Notes under the pieces: model-generated
What the model was told of the DNA's origin: nothing
Databases searched by the model: none
Seen by the model: only the letters and a program-made list of their open reading frames with translations
Part shown: piece after piece, positions 58,699 to 64,000 of the stretch
Numbering within the stretch: the stretch's first letter is position 1
How the letters are laid out: every line of letters starts with the position of its first letter
Program-made: the position numbers and the translations under genes
NCBI GenBank assembly: GCA_009363875.1
Contig: CM018693.1
Coordinates: 71,036,986-71,100,985, forward strand
From: Mikania micrantha
Lineage: Eukaryota; Streptophyta; Magnoliopsida; Asterales; Asteraceae
Reading direction: 5' to 3'
Length of the DNA stretch: 64,000 nt

Positions 58699-58887
58699 GG
58701 TTGATACTTTCGTATGCTCAGATGATCCAGAAACTGAACGAAAAAATAATTTAAGATTAAGCTTTTAACAATCAGATCGATATTCTCATATACGCAGAGA
58801 TTGTCCAAATCTTAATCAAAACCAAGAAAACAAATTTGAATCGTTTAAAGCTATAACAATCAGGTCGATACGTAAGTATGCGCAAAG
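58699..58887 (-). repeat. Three palindrome-cored motifs, Copia-2 spacer
   Basis: Copies lie at 58699-58724, 58769-58799 and 58856-58887. On the minus strand they read GCATACGAAAGTATCAAC, TATATGAGAATATCGATCTG and GCATACTTACGTATCGACCT. They are the counterpart of 1191-1389 in the left Copia element. Confidence 0.65.
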
Positions 58888-59376
58888 AGAGTTTCAACTT
58901 TAAACTAAAACAAAAGAAAAAACAAATTTAGAATTTCTTTTGAAAAATAAACACATGATCAAAACGAGTAACTTAAATTTTGTTCAAGAAACATTTTGTA
59001 AGATTAATCACCACTCATTCAGGACAAAGCTAAGCACTGTATTCTAAGCATCTGTTTCTCATAAAGCATAATCAGAATTTTGTCAAATGTTATCTCAACT
59101 AAGTTATAAATCTACCAACATATCATACTAAGTAATTATAAATGCTCTTTATGTTTAAATTCTTGTATGATACAGATGTGCTTCCAATTGCTACAATGTG
59201 CTATCATTTCTCATTTGGTCGAATCTATTCCTCTGAATTTTTATTAATTTTTTAGTGTTTTTGTGTTTTTGATTTTTCAAATGTTTTTGAGTTTTTCAAA
59301 ATTTTCTCCCCCTAAAAACTAAAACACAAAACAACAAAACAATTAAAATATCTGATGTTAATTCAATAAAAATTGA

Positions 59377-62300
59377 TTATGAAGGAAGTTGATTTAAAAT
59401 GACCTCACCCATGACCCTAATGCCATTTAATTTGAGCAAATACTCAAAACGATTTTTATCAAAAGCCTTGGTGAGAAGGTCTGCTCGTTGTTCATTTGTA
59501 TGTATATTCACCACATCAATAAATTTCTTTTCATAGCAATCGTGTATGAAATGAAATCTAATATCAATGTGTTTAGAACGTGAATGATACACATGATTCT
59601 TTGTTATAGCAATAGCAGCCTCATTATCAACATGAATTGGGGTTGTAAGAAAATATAAACCATAGTCTCTCATCTGTTGTTTTATCCACAAAACTTGTGA
59701 ACAACAACTGGCAGCAGCTACATACTTAGCCTCACAACTAGAAGTAGCCACAGATGTTTGCTTTTTACACTGCCAAGAAACTAAACGTTCCCCCAAAAAT
59801 TGTGCACCTCCAGTTGCGGATTTCGCATCTGTCTTACATCCTCCATAATCGGAGTCACTGTAGTCATTGAAGGAAAAGTTATCATCCTTAGGATACCACA
59901 GACCGGTGTCTGGTGTACCCTTCAGATAACAAAGTATTCTCTTGACTACAATCAGATGTGACACTTTAGGTTTTGATTGATATCTTGCACAGATACTTGT
60001 AGCAAATACAATTCTGGTCTTGAGGCAGTCATATACATCAAGCTTCCAATAATTCCACGATAAAGAGTAGCGTCAATTATCTCCCCCTTAATATCAAGCT
60101 CAATCCTGTGATTAGGCTGAATGGGCGTGGAAATCGGTTTTGAATCAAGCATGCTAAACCGTTTTAGCACATCTTGAATATATTTTGTCTGATGAATAAA
60201 AATTCCATCATCAGTTTGATCAATCTGTAAACCCAGGAAAAATTTGATATCTGACATGGCACTCATTTCAAATTTCTCAATCATCACCTCTTTAAACTCC
60301 AAACACATTTGTTCATCGGTAGATCCAAAAATAATATCATCTACATAGATCTGAACAAGAATAACGTCATTGCCCTTTTCCCGATAAAACAAAGTTTTAT
60401 CAATCTGACCCCTATTGAACCCGCATTCAATAAGGTGAGTCGATAATGTCTCATACCAGGCACGCGGAGCCTGATGAAGACCATACAGTGCTTTGTCCAA
60501 AAGGTAAACCTGATCCCGATAGATAGGATCCTCAAAGCCTAGTGGCTAACAAACATACACTTTTCCTTCAAAGGACCATACAGAAATGCATATTTGACAT
60601 CCAACTGAATCACTTTGAATTTCTTGTGAGCAGCAAAAGCAAGAAAAAGTCTAATTGCTTCCAACCGCGCCACAGGTGCAAACACATCATCGTAATCAAT
60701 TCCTTCAACTTTTTTGAAACCTTGAACCACTCAATGAGCTTTGTTTCGAACAATTACGCCTCGGCCATCTCGTTTGCATCTTAGTACTCATCTAGTACCA
60801 ATTTTCTTCTCGCCTTTTGGCAAATCAACTAAATGACAAACTCCCAACTTCTGAAACTGATTCAACTCTTCTTGCATCGCCTCCACCCAGGCAGGCTCAC
60901 GTAACGCTTCAGTGACAGTCTTAGGCTCTATTTGTGAAATAAATGCAGAATGCATGCAGAGCTCTTGACTGCCATGAGTTCTTTCTAAATCCACATACAA
61001 ACTCTCCTCATTTGTGACTTGATTTCGTGTCTGTACTCCTGTAGTTGGATCTCCTATGATCTGAGCAACCAGATGATTTACATGAACTCTTGTGATAGGC
61101 ACTTGCGTCCACCCACATTATGATCCAGATTTGTAATACTCAGATCATTGTCTTGATCATGAGAAATAGCATCTTCAAAAGCATACTGATCATCATCAGA
61201 TGACCAATCATCATTAATTACTTCTGAAATGCCTTCCTCATGTGGAGGATTGTTACCATCTTCAGAATGATGAGAAATACCTTGTTCTTCCGAATTCTGC
61301 AAATCATATTACATTTGTAAGGTTATTTCATCATCAGAAACACTTGAAAACATATTAAAAGACTCAAACAATTTATTATAATCAAAAAGCCAATCTGGAC
61401 CCTTTCCGTCCGGTATAGGTGTATGTCTTTGAACATCCACATGATACCATAATTCCATAACCCCCGTGCGTTTACTAAACACACGTTTGTTAGGAAGACT
61501 GTAGCCAAGAAAGAAGCCTTCCTCAACTTTAGAATTGAATTTTGAATCTTTCTTTAGCATGGTACAAGGAGCCCCAAAAGGTTCCAAGTGTTCCAAATAA
61601 GGCTTTCGATTCTGAAGCCATTCATAACAAGTTTTAATGTGTCTTTTAACAATCAAAACTCTGTTATGAGTAAAACAAGCTGTAGCCACAGCTTCACTAC
61701 AAAATGTAATGGGATGTTTTGAATCAGCAAGCATTGTTCTCGCAGACTCAATCAACGTTCTGTTCTTTCTTTCAGCTACACCATTAATCTGAGACTCATA
61801 CGGTGCACTGAACTGCTGCTGAATGCCTTTGGAATTACAAAATTCCTCCATTTGATGATTCTTAAAATCAGTCGCATTATCTGATCTTACGCGTCTCACT
61901 CTCAACTTATACAATGTCTCCAACCTATTGATTAACAACACAAAATTTTCATAAGTATCTGATTTATGATTTAAAAACATGACCCATGAAAATCTAAAAA
62001 AGTCATTAGTCACCACAAAACAATAAGATTCACCTACTATACTTTTCACATTGATTGGTCCAAACAAATCCATGTGAAGAAGTTCAAGTGGCATATCAAT
62101 AGAAAATATTTTCTTTGTTTTGTGAGACTTCCTTTTCTGTTTACCCTTTTTACATGACACACACACATCCGGAAGTTTAAAATGTTTAACCGGTACACCC
62201 TCAACTAAATGATTGTGCACAAGATGATTCATCTTCCGAATATGAATATGTCCCATCCGCCTGTGCCAAGAACGTGTATCTTGCTCAGTTGCCTTGGACA

Positions 62301-62718
62301 CCAGACATGTCTCCACTTTATTCACCGTCTCCGCTTTCGCCATGTCAACCACATATAAACCCTTGCTCCGATCAGCTGTCATTAGAATCCATTCCTCAGA
62401 AATCTGAAATCCTTGCTTAAGTACATAACACATGTCTTTGTCGAACATCACTTTGTATCCTTTATCAGAAATTTGTGAAACACTCAACAAGTTATTAGTT
62501 AATTCTTTGCAGAAATTAACATTATCAAATGAAACCTTTCCATTCGTCAAACTACCAAACCCTGTAATTTGACCACCTTTGTCTCCTGCAAAATTCACAT
62601 AACTGCCTTTCATCAACTTAAAATCTCTCAACAAATTCAACTCTCCAGTCATGTGCCGGGAACATCCACTATCAACAATCCAACGACAATTGATATGGCC
62701 CATGGATGCAACATGCAC
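59377..62718 (-). pseudogene. Copia-2 pol (PR-INT-RT-RH), degenerate
   Basis: 61309-62718 is open and holds protease (WIVDSGCSRHMTG), an integrase HHCC finger (HIHIRKMNH ... CVSCKKGKQ) and core with HMDLFGPIN, VRSDNATDF and NGVAERKNRTL. An in-frame TAA (61309-61311) separates the following acidic linker (to 61078). A frameshift leads to the RT N-terminus (61102-60788), with TGA at 60788-60790. Further breaks lie near 60725 and 60539. The RT core 59952-60500 keeps YVDDIIFGST, and RNase H 59377-59964 keeps CKTDAKSATGG and KHIDIRFHFIHDC. The order PR-INT-RT-RH is diagnostic of Ty1/Copia. Not functional as it stands. Confidence 0.9.
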
Positions 62719-62724
62719 AATAAA

Positions 62725-64000
62725 TTAAAAACCTATCAGTATCCCGCCATTTTGGCGTCGAGTCTCCCTGAATGTACCCCTGCCCTTCTGTTGTGATGAC
62801 CTACTCGAAGACCCATCATCATTGTTACCATCCTCTTCCCCATAAATTTGATCACCTGACCTGTTTTTCAATTTCCAAAATGATTTTGATTTAAAATGTT
62901 GTTTTGAAAATGATTTTGAAGGTACATTTTCAAAAGAATCATCATCAGATGATGTCACAATCTTCACAAGCTTTTTCACATTTATTTTGTTATCAAAAAC
63001 TCGTTTCTTCTTATTATTTTCTTCTTTCACCCAAACACAGTCAGGATCAAATTTTCGAAGAACCCTCATCTCATCTTCACTAGGTCTAACTCTCCAAGGA
63101 CTTCCACCAGACCTACTCACCCAACCCTCATCATCTGAACTCTGCCTGATTTTGTTGTTTGGACAATTAGCATAAATATGCCCTTTATCACAACAAGTAA
63201 AACTCTTTCGTGTTTCTCTTGGTGAAAAGGACTTAAAAATGCTACAATCAGTTGAACTGAAATCCAAATCACAATCAGCAATCAAATGACCAAAGTTACC
63301 ACAACGGCAACATTTTCTATCTTTCAAATGATTCTTTTGTGTTGATTCATCATAATATTTTGATGAACTGAAAGGTTTTGAAACAACCTTTGCAGATGAG
63401 AATCTGTTTCTCAAACCATTTGATTTTATCTTTGAATTATTCACTTGATTTTGAAAATTCTTTGATTTGTCTTTATGTCAAACCCTAAATTTATCAAAGA
63501 AAAAATCCACTTTTTCAACCTTTTTAGAAACTACATTTTGCTTTCGAAAAATGCCACTGGACTCTCCTCGATGTGTAGTAGATGACTTTACATACACAAT
63601 CGGTTTAAGAGTAGTGGTTGTTTTAGCTTTAACCACTGGTTTGGAAACTTGAGTGGGTTTGATCACCACCTTCTCAACTGGTTTCATCTCAGCTTTTGAC
63701 TTCTGAGACTTCAGACTCTTTTTATCAACATTTTTAACTTGATAACCATTTTGCCTCAAAAATCAGATGAGTATTCTGATTCAGGGATATCTTCAATAAT
63801 AGAAGCATCACTATCAAGAGACACTTTTTCATCAGATGATGAACCTCCATCATTGTCAACAACTTGTTCAGACCCATGTTCATTCAAAGAAACAGGATGA
63901 ACTTCCAAATTCAAATCAATTTGTGGTCTAGGAACATAGCTTGAAGGAGGTGGTACTGCATGAAAACCTAAGCCAGTAGTATCATTCGATGATCTATGCA
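62725..64000 (-). pseudogene. Copia-2 gag, partial at the right edge
   Basis: The visible part starts beyond 64000 with acidic, Ser-rich sequence (SSSDEKVSLDSDASIIEDIP). A one-base frameshift lies near 63760 and a TGA at 63478-63480. A CCHC knuckle (CCRCGNFGHLIADC) and a degenerate second one (CCDKGHIYANC) follow in 62725-63444. It stops at 62725-62727 (TAA), in frame with pol 6 bases on, so gag and pol were probably one frame before that stop arose. Nucleocapsid function by family. Confidence 0.8.

Larger units (their letters stand above)
57267..59376 (-). other. Copia-2 spacer between pol and downstream ORF
   Basis: No gene. It contains a CGAACC tract (57320-58140), AT-rich DNA with AAAAATCTTTTTGT (58236-58250), three palindrome-cored motifs (58699-58887) and a purine tract TTTTAGGGGGAGAAAATTTT on the minus strand (about 59297-59316) shortly after the pol stop. 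The 61-codon ORF at 57317 follows the repeats. Confidence 0.6.
53264..64000 (-). mobile_element. Copia-2: Sirevirus, 5' end off window
   Basis: Right to left: gag (from beyond 64000 to 62725), pol (62718 to 59377), a 2.1-kb spacer, an extra ORF (57266 to 54056) and a 437-bp 3' LTR (53700 to 53264). Same lineage as Copia-1 by LTR ends, pol motifs and the extra ORF. Stops and frameshifts occur in all three coding regions. It is inserted in family-B LTR3; the candidate target duplication GATAG (53259-53263) needs its partner off the window. Confidence 0.85.

Overview
The window is repeat-dense plant nuclear DNA. It consists almost entirely of LTR retrotransposons nested inside one another; I see no host protein gene, rRNA, tRNA gene or CRISPR array. 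A flowering plant is clear from the initiator-Met primer sites (TGGTATCAGAGCC), the Ty3/Gypsy polyproteins and the Ty1/Copia Sirevirus-type elements carrying an extra ORF downstream of pol. The flavour of the extra ORF and of the gag proteins suggests Asteraceae. That placement is recollection and inference, not proof.

Layout, left to right. (1) 1-2858: plus-strand, pol-less Sirevirus-like Copia element, cut by the left edge, with its 3' LTR at 2386-2858. It sits inside a Gypsy LTR that resumes at 2859. (2) 2859-8026: mosaic of decayed Gypsy LTR and pol fragments in both orientations. (3) 8027-43612: a minus-strand Sirevirus (Copia-1). Its 3' LTR is 8027-8449 and its pol is 39419-42890. Its downstream ORF is split into 8450-11138 and 37151-37455 by a Gypsy insertion. 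(4) 11139-37149: plus-strand Gypsy element A2. Its own 5' LTR is split by (5) 13562-27114, a minus-strand Gypsy element A1 of the same family. A1 is structurally complete, with two 3.6-kb LTRs and a CTCTA target-site duplication. (6) 43613-53263: a second Gypsy family (B) arranged LTR-internal-LTR-internal-LTR, with gag remnants but no pol. It abuts the broken gag of Copia-1. (7) 53264-64000: a second minus-strand Sirevirus (Copia-2) inserted in the last B LTR and cut by the right edge.

The order of events can be read from the nesting. Copia-1 came first, then A2 inside it, then A1 inside A2. B and Copia-2 form a second stack. Damage agrees: A2 gag-pol carries three nonsense codons and A1 only one. 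Most other coding regions are riddled with stops and frameshifts.

The most unusual signals are non-coding. The leader between primer site and gag in family A holds tandem 66-69-bp units. Each folds into a two-part hairpin whose stems change on both sides together between units. A TATA-containing cassette bounded by inverted repeats occurs in family A LTRs, twice more in family A leaders, and in family B LTRs. Tracts of repeated words built on TTCG/CGAA occupy transcribed non-coding parts of several otherwise unrelated elements. I checked these by eye only; no alignment or folding program was run.
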